Shown here piece after piece: positions 10,188 through 21,840 of a stretch of DNA of 64,000 bases (position 1 is the first letter of the stretch; each line of letters starts with the position of its first letter). Source of the stretch: Neoceratodus forsteri. Taxonomy: Eukaryota > Chordata > Ceratodontiformes > Ceratodontidae. The notes below the pieces were generated by a model. The model saw only the letters and a list, made by a program, of their open reading frames with translations, was not told the DNA's origin and did not search any database. The translations under genes were made by a program, and so were the position numbers. The DNA lies in contig CM057454.1 in the NCBI GenBank assembly GCA_016271365.2, forward strand, positions 696,771,501 to 696,835,500. Reading direction: 5' to 3'.

Positions 10188-12945
10188 TGGAGGATGACTT
10201 TTATCAAAAGCCCTCAGATAGTTTGAATCAGATTCAGGAACTTTTAGAGCTCAAATACAGGTTGAATACAATTTATTATCAGCAAGCCTCAAGGGCCCTG
10301 TTTTTCATGAAGCAAGCTTATTGGGAGTCAGGGGATAATGCCAGGAAGTTGTTTGTCTACTGGCTAAAAAGAAAGTCCATGGAGACCCAAATCTCTTACG
10401 TGAAGCAGGATGGGGACCTCATAGACGTGAATCCACAACAGATCTCGGGTTTATTTCAGGAATACTGCCAAACCTTAAATGGTTCATCTATTTTCCCTTC
10501 CCAGAGTGATTATGATTCCTTTTTTGCAGGAATTATATTGCCCTATCTACCACCAGAAGTTATTCAGGCTCTAGATGAGAATATATCCCTTGCTGAGATC
10601 CAATTGGCTATCCATCAATTAACTGGGGTTAAGGACCCTGGACCGCATAGTCTTAGTACTGACTTTTACCAGGCCTTCCAGAAGGAGTTATTACCCCATC
10701 TACTTGAACTTTTTTGACATATAAGAGAGGCTGGCTCCATGTCTCTGTCAATGTAGGAGGCCGCTATCACTGTCCTGCCTAAACCGAATAAAGATCCAAC
10801 TTGTTGTGCCAACTATAGACCTATTTCTTTGCTGAATGTGGCTTGTAAAATTTTAGCTAAAATGTTGGTAATACAACTGGAAACAGCTCTTCTGCTTTTA
10901 GTACATAAGTCTCAGGCCAGTTTTATGAAGGGTAGGCAGGGAAATGGTGGATTTAATTCAAGTTGCCACTAGGGTTCCAGAATCAGTTGCCATAGTGGCA
11001 ATAGATGGCAAAAAGGCTTTTGATTCCACTGAATGGAATTATTTATTCTATGTTCTTTTGGTTGTGTGCATTGGACCAGCTTTCCAGGCATGGGTTCATT
11101 GTTTATATACCTTCCCAAAGGCTAGGGTAATTGCGAATGGAGTATTATTGGAACCCATTAATTTATTTTGTGGCACTTGATAGGGATGCCCATTAAGTCC
11201 TTTACTGCTCCTATTAGCTATGGAGCCTTTAAACACAGCCACAAGGCAGCATCCAGAATTTCATGGTATTAAGGTGGGTACTTGGTCTTTTCCTACTTTA
11301 CTCTATGTTGACGATTTGCTTTTGTTACTATCTGAGGTCGAAACCTCCCTTCATACTACTTGGAAGGTCTTCAATGCATTCATAGCAATCTTGGGCCTAA
11401 AGGTTAACTGGATCAAAACTGAGACTGTATTCCTATATCAAGGTAATCCTAAATGGGCGTCTTTCCAAACACCATTATTAAAATGGTCACCTGGGGACAT
11501 AAGATACGTAAGTATGTACTTCTCATGGGAAGTGCGCAATATGTGTTCTAGAAATATATTAGAGGTGTTGGCCAATGTGACATTAGATTTCAACAGATGA
11601 ACAAAACTGCACCTGACTCTCCCGGGTAGGGTGGCTGCTATAAAGTTAATGGCATTCCCCAAGCTATTTTATTGTTTGAGTAATCTACCCATGACTAACT
11701 CCTCGGGCTTATAGGATAAAATTGATAGATTGTTTTTTCATTTTATTCTGGATGGGAGGACATCGTGGTTTGCTAGTAGGACCCTACAGGCCCCTGGAGC
11801 ATGCTGTGGCCTTGGGCATACCATGAGGGGTTGCGTATTAAGCATGTAATACAGTGGATAGCCCCATCCTGATGGAGATTATTACTTTGGGTGGATATTA
11901 AGCAGGTTACACTGGGCAAAACACCACTACTAGTAACACTCAGAGATACCCACCCTGATTCTAATAAATATACTCTCCCTATGGAAGTTACACAACAGTG
12001 CTGGAAAAAGTTGTTGAAGATGTTTAAATGGAGTCCTGATTATCTGGGTCTGTTTGACTCCTGTTGGATTAACCCTAGTATCCATATAGGAGGCTCTCAG
12101 ATCCACTGGTATTCATGGATTTCCAGTGGGATTCGACTGGTGGGAGACCTCTTTAATCCAGAAACAGGGGTTCTCAAGGCTTTTTATCAACTGCAGCATG
12201 AGTATTTCTTGCCTACCTGAGACCTCTGGAGATACCTGCAGCTACGCCATGTGTTTCAGCCTTGGTTTACAAAAGATTATGTATTAAACCAAACAGAACT
12301 AGTTAAACATTTACTGAGGTGGATTCAGCTCCCTAAAGGCCAGACGAGTCTTATATGTAAGTTAATGTTGGAACTCCATTTGCCTAATTGGGACACCCAC
12401 AGACTTAAATGATCACTGGTATTGCAGTACACCATTGTGGAAGCCACTTGGGCATGTTGTTGGGTTGAAGCACATCAAGCTTTACCTGACCCAAGGCCAC
12501 AACTCATACACAAGAAGGTCCTAAGCCTGTGGTACAGGACTCCAGATCGACTGGATTCAATGGGTCTGGCCACCTCTAATGTCTGCTTGAGGTGTCCGAA
12601 TGAACTTACCACATACTGGGGGAACCTCTCTTACTTAAGGAGTAGTGGGAGAAAATCATTCAGACTACAGAGGACATTCTTAATATTTCCTTACCTCATA
12701 GCCTATGTTTCTGGATCCTGGGGGACCCTCTTTTACTTCATCGATTGGTTTTGAAGTACAAATTGTTTTTCAATTCAGTGGTTTTGGAGGCCAAGAGGTT
12801 ACTTTTATGTAATTGGAAGTCAACTTCCCCTCCCAGCTATACAAGTTGGCCATGTCTAAAGCTGCCTCTTTCCAACAAGTGTTATTTTGGAGAAAAAGAA
12901 GCTTACAATTTTTCAGTTAGCATGGGGATGCTGACTTTCCCATTT
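10188..12945 (+). pseudogene. L1-like ORF2, reverse transcriptase and C-terminal part (broken)
   Basis: The stretch 10196-10717 gives the linker and RT fingers of an L1-clade ORF2 (RYRLNTIYYQQASRALFFMK-like, then AEIQLAIHQLTGVKDPG). Next come NYRPISLLNVACKILAKML (about 10810-10870) and the palm AIDGKKAFDSTEWNYLF (about 11000-11045). The catalytic YVDDLLLLL lies near 11304-11330. Later pieces (11891-12220, 12422-12754) are the long C-terminal region. The RT would copy L1 RNA at the nick. Stops and frameshifts occur about every few hundred bases. An apparent start at 9899 belongs to the foldback insertion, not to the gene. Confidence 0.85.
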
Positions 12946-13189
12946 TAGGGTGACTTAAGATCAATACTAGTATGCTTTGTAGATGGTGGGATGACTAATA
13001 TGTTAGAACACTTTAGTTTATTGTTTACATATAAGATGGGAATATGCAGGCTCTTTTTTTCAGGTCATATCTTACATGGGGTTACAGGGTCTTGATAAGA
13101 TGTTGCCATGGTTCTTTTTCTTCTTGTTACAATTCTTGTATGTTGCTGAGTAGCCTTTATGTATCTTTTTTTCCCGCATCCTCCATGTC

Positions 13190-13800
13190 TCTCCTGTCAG
13201 CCTCTCCTTCAGGCCATCTATGGTCTCTCCTCCTACCTCTCGCTGGTACCTCTGCTGTTGCCACCATTCCCCACCTCAGGTGGCAGCCACTCATGGGGTA
13301 ATCCAGTGTAACCCTTCACCAGATGGGTCCTCCTCCTCTAAGGAGAAAGGTGCCAGTAGGGGCTGGCAAGTGCAACTACTTGGTCCCTCTGGTGCTGCTG
13401 AGGTGGTCTCTGGGGCCCGACCAGGGCACTCGTGGCAGTGGAGGGGATTGGATGGCCATCATCCAGTTGAGCAGAGGAGAACTTTTTCCCTTTTTCTCTT
13501 TGAGGTGTGGCATTCCATGATGTCAAGGCATAGGCCAACATCTGCCACACACCCCAGTCAGTAACTCAGTGTACCTGCTGTACCCCTGGCCTCCACCTGG
13601 AGTCAGAAGTCAACAGACCACATCTCCCCCCTCCCTCTCCGGAGAAGGTGAGCAGTCTTCAGATGCTCCAGCCTTCTTCCCCGGCTGGCCGTCTGGCAAC
13701 CTGAGTCCATTCCTGAACTCAGGTCACTGGCATCAGAAGCTGAAATCTAATCGCTGCACTGACAGGCCGGCCTTGTGTATGTTTTTGATGGTCAGTTCTA
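13190..13800 (-). mobile_element. Possible tRNA-derived SINE or other short insert
   Basis: On the minus strand, a tRNA-like head can be read near 13775-13700: CAGTGCAGCGATTAGA resembles an A box and GAGTTCAGGAAT is a weak B box. A GC-rich body without coding motifs follows down to about 13190. It lies between L1 3' sequence and a MITE and may be a second SINE family. The boxes are imperfect and no target duplication was found, so the call is tentative. Confidence 0.35.
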
Positions 13801-13824
13801 AATTATATGGTGCTTAGTGAATAA

Positions 13825-14750
13825 GGGGCAGGATTCACAAAGACAGCCAAAAGTCCTACAGCTGCAAGAAAAAGGCCTGTAGTACTGCAGAAACGCTGGT
13901 GCAGGATATTCTGAAAGAAAAATTGCACACATGCAGAAATCCAAAAAAAAAAGCAATTGCTGAAATTCAGCAGCTGCAGAAATTCTGCAAGTGCTGAAAA
14001 TCTGCAACTGCAGATCCGCAGCTGCGGAAAAGGCTTAGAAGGCACAACAATAGTGATCCATATTAGCCAGAGCAGCAGACTTTGACAGGCTTGCCATAGA
14101 TATAGCTGCAAGTACCCACAGAGAGACCAGCAACCATTCCCTCAACTTGGACCACTGGGACCAGCAAAACCATGCACCACAGTTGCTGTCTGTAACTGAT
14201 AGTTGTATCTCTCCCTGGAGTGTTTCTGTTGCTTACTGCAGCAGCACTCACTGCAGGCTGTTCAGCCTCTACAGCCTGTGGGGCTCCTTCATGGGCTCAC
14301 TGGGTCTGGTGGTGGTTGTTTACTGTATTTCAATGACAATGTGTGCTAGTGTTGCTATAGCAACTGCCACTGATATACACCCACTGGTTTGCTATTAGTT
14401 TTGCCTGGCCTCCACTATAGTTGTATTCCAATTGTTGGGGCATTGCATTTTGCTCAGCGAGTGTTACATCTCACTCTCATGTGTGCAACATTTTTTCTGT
14501 AACTGCGGAAAAACACTGACTGAGAATAGCCTTTAAGGGGATGTGCCATACTTATCAATGACTTTTTTCCTCAGGAATGTCCATAGCTGCACTTTTTTTC
14601 CACAGTCCATAATGTATTTTTTCCCCAGCTGTGGAAGTTTTGTCTATAGCATTCAGAGAAATATCCCCTTTTTTTCCCACATCTATGGAACTTTTGGGGA
14701 CTTAGGGAAGATTTTGCACCTTCAGATTGTTTTGTGAATCCCCTCACCCC
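13825..14750. mobile_element. MITE with GATTCACAAA inverted ends (Harbinger-like)
   Basis: The left end reads GGGGCAGGATTCACAAA at 13825. The right end, reverse-complemented from 14750, reads GGGGTGAGGGGATTCACAAA. The two match apart from a short indel. The interior is non-coding, with clustered CTGCAG/CTGCAGAAATTCTGC phrases on the left and Ala-box-like T runs on the right. The left flank is TAA, the usual PIF/Harbinger-type target, but the right flank is AAG, so the duplication is not confirmed. Confidence 0.5.
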
Positions 14751-14974
14751 AAGGTCTTTACCTATACTTCTGTATGTCAGATTCTGTCTTACAACCCAGA
14801 TCCATAGTATGGAATTGCCTTTATGATAATTTGTATATTACTGTGTTACATTCTGTTGTATGATTTGCTGCATTAAACTCAATATTAAACTAATTATTTG
14901 ACAAACAACCTCCTTCAGAACCTCTCTGCTACCTTATCGCTGTGTGAATCATTGTAAATCATGTTATCTGGAAA

Positions 14975-15145
14975 TGGTAGTCACTCACTGAACAAATGTG
15001 TAACCAATGTTATGTAATGTAATGTACTGCAATCTGTAAAAAATATTGTCCCTGTACCTTCTATGTATGACATGGAACCTTTGTAAATGAAACTTTGACT
15101 CAAAGGTCTTTCTGAATATCTCAATAAATAAAAAAAGGAAAACAT
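14975..15145 (+). mobile_element. 3' fragment of the L2-like LINE
   Basis: The segment ends in GGTCTTTCTGAATATCTC and AATAAATAAAAAAAGG, an A-rich LINE tail. It matches the reverse complement of the 3' end of the L2-like element at 62440-62640, including the shared phrase CTTTGACTCAAAGGTC. It is a severely 5'-truncated copy of that family, in plus orientation. Confidence 0.75.
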
Positions 15146-16175
15146 TGATATACCAAAAAAAAAACAATTCCTAAATGCTGGTGGTAGAAGCGGCCTGTGC
15201 CAAGGTAGTGTATTTTTAAAGTTTCGTGAAAAAAACATTAAATGGTTACAGAGTTATAAGTAGTTAATTTTGTTTTATGAACACTTTCAGTAGGGTTTTT
15301 GGATAACCCTTTGATATAACCTGCAACATTTGGGGTCATGAGAGCTTTTAGCTTCCTCACCACTTGCTTCTCACAATCCATAAAAACGTTTGAGTCATGA
15401 AAGCCACCATCTTGTTTTTTCCTACAAAATAAAAACACATGGAAAACATATAACAGCATTGTTTAAAAAAATCAACACCTGAACCTAGTCAAATGGGAAC
15501 AGATTAATTAGATTCTGATGTTTGCCTGTTTGCTTGTTTGTTTTAAAATGGCGGAAATACCTTTTCTGGGCTCCCAAAATCCAGGGTGCCCAGCTTAGTA
15601 AGAGGAGCCATTCACCTATGTTCTCTGTATGAGAACAGTAGGACCCTCTTGGTTTGTGAAGCTGCAGCTGGAGTAGTGCTGTTGGCTTGAGTGAGAGCAG
15701 TGAGCTGGCTCTCTCTTTCTCTATCTGTCTGTCTGTCTAGCTAGCCAGCTACTGCATCTCACTTTTAATTATTTTATATTTCCTCACCCTTCCAGCTTAT
15801 GCAACCCTCCATCATACATCCCCACAGTTGTAACAGTAAAAGCATTCAGGGGTGCCCATCCCTGGGACTGCTCCCTGGGACCACTTTCCAACCCCCTTCC
15901 TTCAAATTGCCTACCACCACTTCCTAATGTATATATTTTATACGGCTAAGTGAATCAGGGTACCTGCTCCCAATAACACTTCTGTTGACCACTTCTACCC
16001 TACAGGTAGCTCACCCACCTTCTCCAATAAATGGGGCACTGGGCTGTCCACCCCTGATGCTGCCAAATAGTATCCCAGCACTGGGGTGCCCAATTCCCAG
16101 TGTTAGCTGGGGTAGCATTAAACAGCCAACTCAGCCCTAACTATAGGTGCACTACTGTACCATATTCTATTAGAT
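15146..16175. other. Unassigned spacer
   Basis: I see no gene, no recognised repeat family and no strong inverted repeat here. A short (CTGT)n run lies at 15725-15740. The stretch is probably old decayed sequence. Confidence 0.4.
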
Positions 16176-16179
16176 ACCG

Positions 16180-16180
16180 T

Positions 16181-16236
<56 letters not shown>

Positions 16237-16660
16237 TTATACTGCGATGGTAGTGCCATTATTGTTAGGGTTGAGGGATGACTTCTATGTTAAAGCCCAG
16301 TTTTTCTACTTTAATAACTTTGCAATGGTTCAAGATATTTTCATGACATTTTGCAAGCATAATCTCATTGGGTAGGTCTGTTGATTTGGCAAATTTAGTT
16401 TGAACCTGTTACTTGATTTCTGAGACACGCAGTCTGAAAAATTGTTAAATTTATCTGTTTTTTTGTTTTTCTTTGTCCACTTGTATCTCAGAAACTGTTT
16501 TAAATTGTGGTCTGAAATTTTCAGGGCAGAAAGCCTTTTGCCTCACAAATGTGCCTTTTGCTGGTTAGATGAAAAAATATTAATACGTTTGAAAGCTATT
16601 TAGTTTTGAAGTTCCAATAATTTTCAATGGGAAATTACAGATGTTCAACATGAAAAAGGA
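16180..16660 (+). repeat. (TA)n-headed dispersed repeat, copy 1
   Basis: A (TA)n run at about 16184-16230 is followed by ~390 bp that align, with clear divergence, to the sequence after another (TA)n run at 20832-20870. Shared landmarks in order are TTAATAACTTT, GCATAATCTC, a TTTCTGAGA phrase, TCAGAAA, TCAGGG.AGAA, ATGTGCCTTTTG and AAAAAATATTAAT. No coding capacity is visible. The shared microsatellite head suggests one repeat family rather than chance. Confidence 0.65.
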
Positions 16661-17002
16661 TCCTGTTTCGCTGAAGCGTAATCCCTTTTTGCAGATGGGT
16701 CATCCTGTATCACAGGTGGGAAATCCTTTTTCATGGGTCCTTCCATTTTGTTTTTCAGTTAGCGAGACAAAACAGAAATACATCATTTAAAAACAACCGT
16801 GTTTATTAAAAACTAACCCATGTGTCCTGGTTATTGGGACCTGTAAACTGGATTATGTAGTTAGGTGTGGAAGAGATGTCCTTTAATTTATTTTTTTTTA
16901 AGTTTTAGAAATCTTTTACCATGAATGAAGATGCAGAGAAAGATTCTGTTGCCTATCATGAGTCACAGTAAAGGATCCTCTTCTTGGTGGCAAGTCCTTT
17001 TT

Positions 17003-17250
17003 CCTAGTGTCTAGTGGCACCCCCCCCCCACCCTCAGATTGATCTCCCCCAAGGAAATGAACTATTGACTCCCTGGTGTCTAATGGAATCCCCACCCTTC
17101 TGATCACTGTTCCATATTAAATAAAATATTTCCTGGTGTCTAGTGGACCCCCCCACCCTTCTGATCACTGTCTCCATTTTAAAATTATTCCCTGGTGTCT
17201 AGTGGCACCCCCATCCTTCTGATCACTGTCCCTGTTGCTGTTAAAGTTCC
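17003..17250 (+). repeat. ~60-bp minisatellite, four units
   Basis: The phrase CCTGGTGTCTAGTGG recurs at about 17003, 17071, 17131 and 17190 (spacing 68, 60 and 59). Each is followed by a C run and, in three units, CTTCTGATCACTGT. The same phrase occurs in both arms of the foldback transposon at 9150-10187, so the array is probably derived from that family. Confidence 0.75.
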
Positions 17251-17479
17251 AAAAATTAAGATAATTGTCCCAATATTTTAACTGTGAAAAAAGAAAATGA
17301 TCCCTTGCCGATCAGACCCGCCACCCTCACTTCTCACTGTGCACCCAGCCCCCCACACTCCCCAGTACACCCCCACACCCTCTCACTCACCTGAATAGGT
17401 CCCAGGTTTGAGATCCACTCTCCAACCGAAGACATATCTTACTGTTGGAATCGGTGACTGCAATGTGAGAAACTAAGGT

Positions 17480-17965
17480 AAATATGGTTCAGTGTATTTC
17501 AATGGGTGTTTCAACTTTTATGCATAACTCAGACATTTTTTCATATTTTGGCACCAAATTTTCAACATGGCCTTTTGGGGAATACCACCTCATGAACAAT
17601 ATGACTGTCATTATGCAACTCCAGCTCACAGTTGCTAGGCAAATTCACCATTCTAGCAGGATTTGAAAATCTTTCCTGACACGGTTCTTGTGGTAGGGTC
17701 ATAAGAAGGCTATGTTGAAAACCTGAGGTCAGATTGTGTAACAATGCCACAGTTATGGTCATTCATTGAAATTTTTATATGCACACCAGATTTTCAGCAT
17801 AGCCTTCTTTTTATGCCGCCTCATGAATGTCACAGATGTCATGTTTCAAATCCTGGTTAAAATGTGTTTCCACACCTGTGGCATGGAATTACATTACAGT
17901 GGTGTGGTGGTGATTTGAAAATTCTCATTATCAGGTACATGGGGTGGGGTAATAAGAAGGCTATG
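17480..17965. repeat. Degenerate monomers related to the 22-kb palindromic satellite
   Basis: Phrases typical of the array at 21840-22960 recur here in both orientations: TTTTCAACATGGCC near 17560 with CCTCATGAACAATATGAC, and TTTCAGCATAGCC near 17795 with CCTCATGAATGTCACAG. Inverted counterparts are AAGAAGGCTATGTTGAAAAC near 17703 and AAGAAGGCTATGCTGG near 17955. No gene is visible. Confidence 0.6.
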
Positions 17966-19940
17966 CTGGCAATTTACAAACATATGAAATTCACCAGCAG
18001 AAAAAGGCCATACGGTCTACCAAGTCTGCTCAGCTGTGCAGCTAGTAGCTCCTGTTTTGCAGCTCCCCTTCCCCCTTGCCCCTCTCCCCTGACCCTCCCC
18101 CTTACTCTGTCCCATCCTCTCTTGAAGCCCCCCACTGTTCTACTGGATACCACCTTCTCTGGCAATGCATTCCACCTGACCTCCACCTTCTCTGTAAAAA
18201 AGAATCTTCTCATCTCCCTCCTGAACCTTCCCCCCTCAAACCTCATATCATGGCCTCGGTTGTCCCTACCCTCCCTTAGTTTAAATAGTCCCTCCTTACT
18301 AGAGTTGTTTATCCGTGTCATGAATTGAAGGTCTCAGTCATATCCCTCCATCCCTCCTCTCTTCCAGTGAGTACATGTTCAGTTCCTTCAACCTACTCTC
18401 ATAAGGTAAGACCCCTAGCCCTTCAATCATTTTTGTCATCCTACGTTGCACCCCCTTCAGTAGCTTAATGTCCCTCTTCAGGTAGGGGCACCAGAACTGC
18501 ATGAAGTACTCCAGGTGAGGCCTAACCAACAATATCTATAGTGGCAGAATCACCTCCCCCCTCCTTGAGGAGATACCCTAACAATACTACCTAGCATCCT
18601 GTTGGCCTTAGCAGCCACCTTTCTACATTGTGCAGAGTTGTTCATTGGCCCCGTAATTTGCACCCCCTGATCCTTCTCCTCTTCTGTCACTGCCAACTAC
18701 TCACCTCCCAGATGATAGCTCCTCTTCTGGTTATTAGCCCCAAAGCCCCAAAGTGCAGCACCTTGCACTTTTTGGTGTTGAATCCCAGCTGCCAGGTGTC
18801 CAACCAGGACTCCAGCTTAGCCAGATCCTCCTACAGTCCTTGCCACCCCCTTATATCATCTACCACCACCCCCATCTTGGTGTCATCAGTGAACAGACAG
18901 ATTTTGCTCCTGATGCCCACTGAAAAGTATGCAATGAATATTCCAAATAGTATAGGCCCCAACTCCAAGCCCTGTTGTACTCCACTTGTCACCACCATTG
19001 GGGATGAGAGTTCCCCCCTCTGCTGCTTCCCTTTTAGTCAATTCACCACCCAACCCACCAGCTTTTCCCCTGCCCCTGTCACTTGAAGCTTACTTTCCAG
19101 TCTTCTATGTGGCACTGGGTTGACTGCCTTACTGAAGTCCAGGTACAGGACAGCCACAGCATGGCCCTTGTCCATTTGTCTAGTTACCCAATCATAGTAC
19201 TCCACCAGATAGGTCTAATATGATCTGCCAGTGACATAGTCATACTGCTTACTGTCCTGTAGCCCACTGGACTCCTGAAAGGATACCAACATCTCCTTCA
19301 GGATTGTCTCCATCAGCTTCCCCTCAATGGATGTGAGGATCATTGGTCTATAGTTCCCAGGTTCATCCTTGGAGCCACTCTTGTGGAGAGGCACCACATG
19401 AGCCATCCTTCAATCCTGAGGTACCCTCCCCGAATCTAGTGAGGCATTGAAGAGGTTAGTCAATGGTCTTGCTCGTATCCCTGCCAGTTTCTTCAGCACC
19501 CTGGGATGACTACCATCCAGCCCTGGTGCTTTGTCCACCATCAGTGCCCTCAATCCCTCCAGCACCCTGTCCTCTGTGATTACCCTGTTTGTCACACTCC
19601 CTCCCATCCTTACCTGCCTTCAATCCCCCCTTGGATGTCTCTCCCCCCTCTCCTTGGTAAAAACTGAACAGAAGTAGTCATTTACTGCATCTGCCACTTC
19701 TGCCTCTCTTTTCCACCCATCCCCTTCCCTTACTAATCCTAACTATATTCTCCTTGCAGCCCTTTTACTCCCTGATGTACCTGAATAATTCCTTCTCCCC
19801 TTCCTTGATGCCTGCACCAGCCTGAGCTTCTTTGTCATCTTAGCTGCCCTCACAGCCCTTGTCGCCTCCTTTGCATCCTTCAGGTACCCCTCCCTGTTCT
19901 CCCCGTCCCTGTCTTCTTGTACCTCCTTAATTTAGTTGTT
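17966..19940 (-). mobile_element. CR1-B copy 2, 5'-truncated
   Basis: The minus strand gives the CR1-B RT without ORF1 or most of the endonuclease. The fingers lie at 19607-19410 (VLEGLRALMVDKAPGLDG), with MAHVVPLHKSGSKDEPGNYR at 19406-19350 and a decayed palm with stops. The C-terminal [19 protein letters not shown] and [18 protein letters not shown] lie at 18530-18400, and EKVEVRWNALPEKVVSSRTV near 18180. The 3' tail is near 17975-18020 and reads GCAGACTTGGTAGACCG on the minus strand. Stops are numerous. It shares its 3' tail layout with CR1-A at lower similarity. Confidence 0.85.
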
Positions 19941-20035
19941 GTGGTGCTACAAATGGAAGCACAGTGCCCACTACAACATACATATACACAGGCTAAAAAG
20001 GATATGATTTCTTTATCTCAAAAACTATGAATGTG

Positions 20036-20815
20036 TGGGAACACAGAGCCCAGAGGGCCCTGCACTTCCATAGGCAATTTAGGATACAATTGCACTATCT
20101 GAAAAAGTAAGGAAATTCATTGCAAAAACTATGTTAATGCATTAGTTAGGATTCGCTAAAGCCAAAAAAAAAGTAGGGAAATTTGGTGTTAGGGTTTTCA
20201 ACATTAACACCCCACCCCCATCCTGGTGGCAGCAAATCAGGCATGCTGTGGGGTTCTCAAACCTAATGCTGTCTTTGGGTACTCAAGACTAATGCTCACA
20301 CCATTCCATCTGTAAAAAGGTCAGATGTGTACAGTGTACTAGAATGGGGTGAGCATTAGGCTTTAGTACCTCAAGTCACACCCCATACCTGATGTGCTGC
20401 TGGATGAGGGGTCTTAGGGTTGTAAACCCTAATGCCACATTTCTCTGTTTTGTTGCTTTGACCCTAACTGGTGCATTGACAAAGTTTTTTGAAATTTATT
20501 TCCTTACATTTTGAGATAGTATAATCATCTCCCTATTTTGCTGTGGGAGCACAGGGTTGTCTGAACCCTGAGCTCCCATGCATTTTTGTGGTCAGAATTC
20601 AAGTCCAGTGATGCCAAGAGGTATGAGGTGAAGCAGAGTGTGTTGTGAACTTTGGATTGGATTAATAAAGATATATATTATGTGTTTTTAGTATTCTTGC
20701 ACTTTTTGCGTGATGGAATGGGGTGAGCATTAGGTTTGAGAACCCCACACCACGACTGAGTTGCTACCTCCAGGGGGGAGTGGAATGTTAGGGTTGAAAA
20801 CCCTAAAGCCACATT
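20036..20815. repeat. Long hairpin (arms ~260 bp) plus a third partial arm
   Basis: The left arm (about 20036-20310) is the inverted copy of the right arm (about 20320-20580), around a short loop near 20315. Matched landmarks are TTAGGGTTTTCAACATTA against TTAGGGTTGTAAACCCTAA, CATTCCATC against GAATGGGGTGAGCATTAGG, and TTCCTTAC.TTTT.AGATAGT in complementary positions. A third partial copy lies at 20700-20815 (GGGGTGAGCATTAGGTTTG to AACCCTAAAGCCACATTTT). No coding motif is present. Confidence 0.75.
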
Positions 20816-20831
20816 TTTTGCTTTTTGTACA

Positions 20832-20832
20832 A

Positions 20833-20869
<37 letters not shown>

Positions 20870-21240
20870 TTATATGTACTGTTTATAGGGTGAAACTGCA
20901 CTTCTATATTAAAGTCCAAACTTTGAAGCTTAATAACTTTAGAGCCATTGAACAGATTTGCATGAAATGTGGCATGCATAATCTCTATCAGTAGATCTCT
21001 TGATCTGCCTCATTTCATGGGAATCTGTTTAGTGGTTTCTGAGAAATAAAGTGTTGAAATGACAGACACATCTGGGTTTTTTAACATTTCTTTCTGCAGC
21101 TGTGTCTCAGAAATGGCTTTATTTTGCGGATGGAAATGTTCAGGGTAGAATGTCTTTTGGTCTCAGATGTGCCTTTTGAAGGTTTGGTGAAAAAATATTA
21201 ATCCATTCAAAAGTTATGACATTTTAAATGTTCCCAATAT
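20832..21240 (+). repeat. (TA)n-headed dispersed repeat, copy 2
   Basis: A (TA)n run at 20832-20870 is followed by ~370 bp homologous to 16240-16660, in the same orientation. Landmarks are CTTCTATATTAAAG, AGCTTAATAACTTTAGAG, GCATAATCTC, TTTCTGAGAAA, TGTGTCTCAGAAAT and GAAAAAATATTAATCC. It is non-coding. Confidence 0.65.
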
Positions 21241-21242
21241 AT

Positions 21243-21293
21243 GCTGGGTGGGCCAAGCGGTCCTTTTCTACTGACAAATTCTGTTTCTGTGAT
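21243..21293 (+). mobile_element. CR1-A 3'-tail scrap
   Basis: Only about 50 bp of the CR1-A 3' end remain: GCTGGGTGGGCCAAGCGG, then a CCTTTTCTACTGACAAATTC-like stretch and TTCTGTGATG. It is a very short truncated insertion. Confidence 0.7.
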
Positions 21294-21439
21294 GAACCTC
21301 TAGCATTTGTTATAGTCTTATGACTGAGTAAATAGGATAGCCACTGAAACTGAACCTTATTTGTTGTTTATAGTTCTTATTACCTAGCTGATGGGAGACA
21401 GCAAAGAGACTAGAAGTAAAAGACTTGAAGGAATTATTG

Positions 21440-21840
21440 CTAAATCAACAAGCATTTGTCAATGCCGAATGTTTGCTTGCTGGCATTGGCATTGGTGGGG
21501 TGTGCCTTTGGGTTGTCAGGCATAATGGCAATGCCATTTCACCACACCCTATCCTGCAGACACTGACAAGTGTCATGGTGTGCCTAGGGTGTTTGACCCT
21601 CATGCTTACCCCATTCCATCAGGAAATACAGTGAGATAGGTGCAGTATAGGAGAATGGAGTGAACTTTGAGGTCAAAGAGTCCAAGGCATACCTCGATGC
21701 CTCTCATTGGCTGCAGGGTGTGGGTGGGTGTGGACTGGTATGAGCATTACAGGCAACAATCCCAAGTCACACCCCTGATGCCTGTCAGTCTCTATAGGGT
21801 GGGGCATTATGGTCAGAAACCATAATGCCTCAGGCATTCA
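21440..21840. repeat. Inverted module cluster related to the 20-kb hairpin
   Basis: A ~90-bp module occurs once on one strand (about 21540-21625: CACACCC...GACAAGTGTCATGG...TTTGACCCTCATGCTTACCCC). It occurs twice inverted at 21650-21720 and 21740-21840 (GTGAACTTTGAGGTCAAAG, GAGCATTACAGGCAACAATC). The module resembles the arms of the 20036-20580 hairpin. No gene is visible. Confidence 0.6.

Larger units (their letters stand above)
7515..13170 (+). mobile_element. L1/Tx1-like LINE remnant 1
   Basis: A degraded L1-clade LINE on the plus strand. The probable inter-ORF region is 7515-8166. ORF2 opens at an ATG at 8167 with the endonuclease start IIIITWNVQGINNPL and runs, in many frames, to about 12945. 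A 1038-bp hAT-like foldback (9150-10187) interrupts it with an 8-bp target duplication. The 3' untranslated part continues to about 13170 and may resume at 14751-14890, beyond other insertions. No ORF1 could be recognised. Confidence 0.8.

Noticed and set aside
9899..10717. A 272-codon open frame that looks like one protein
   Set aside because: Its first third lies in the hAT foldback insertion and only the part after about 10196 matches L1 RT. The fusion is an accident of insertion.
16100..16375. Open frame encoding a Tyr-Ile run
   Set aside because: It is a translation through the (TA)n microsatellite.
17974..18321. Basic 115-codon open frame as a novel gene
   Set aside because: It is the translated C-terminal region of CR1-B copy 2 (EKVEVRWNALPEKV and family 3' tail).
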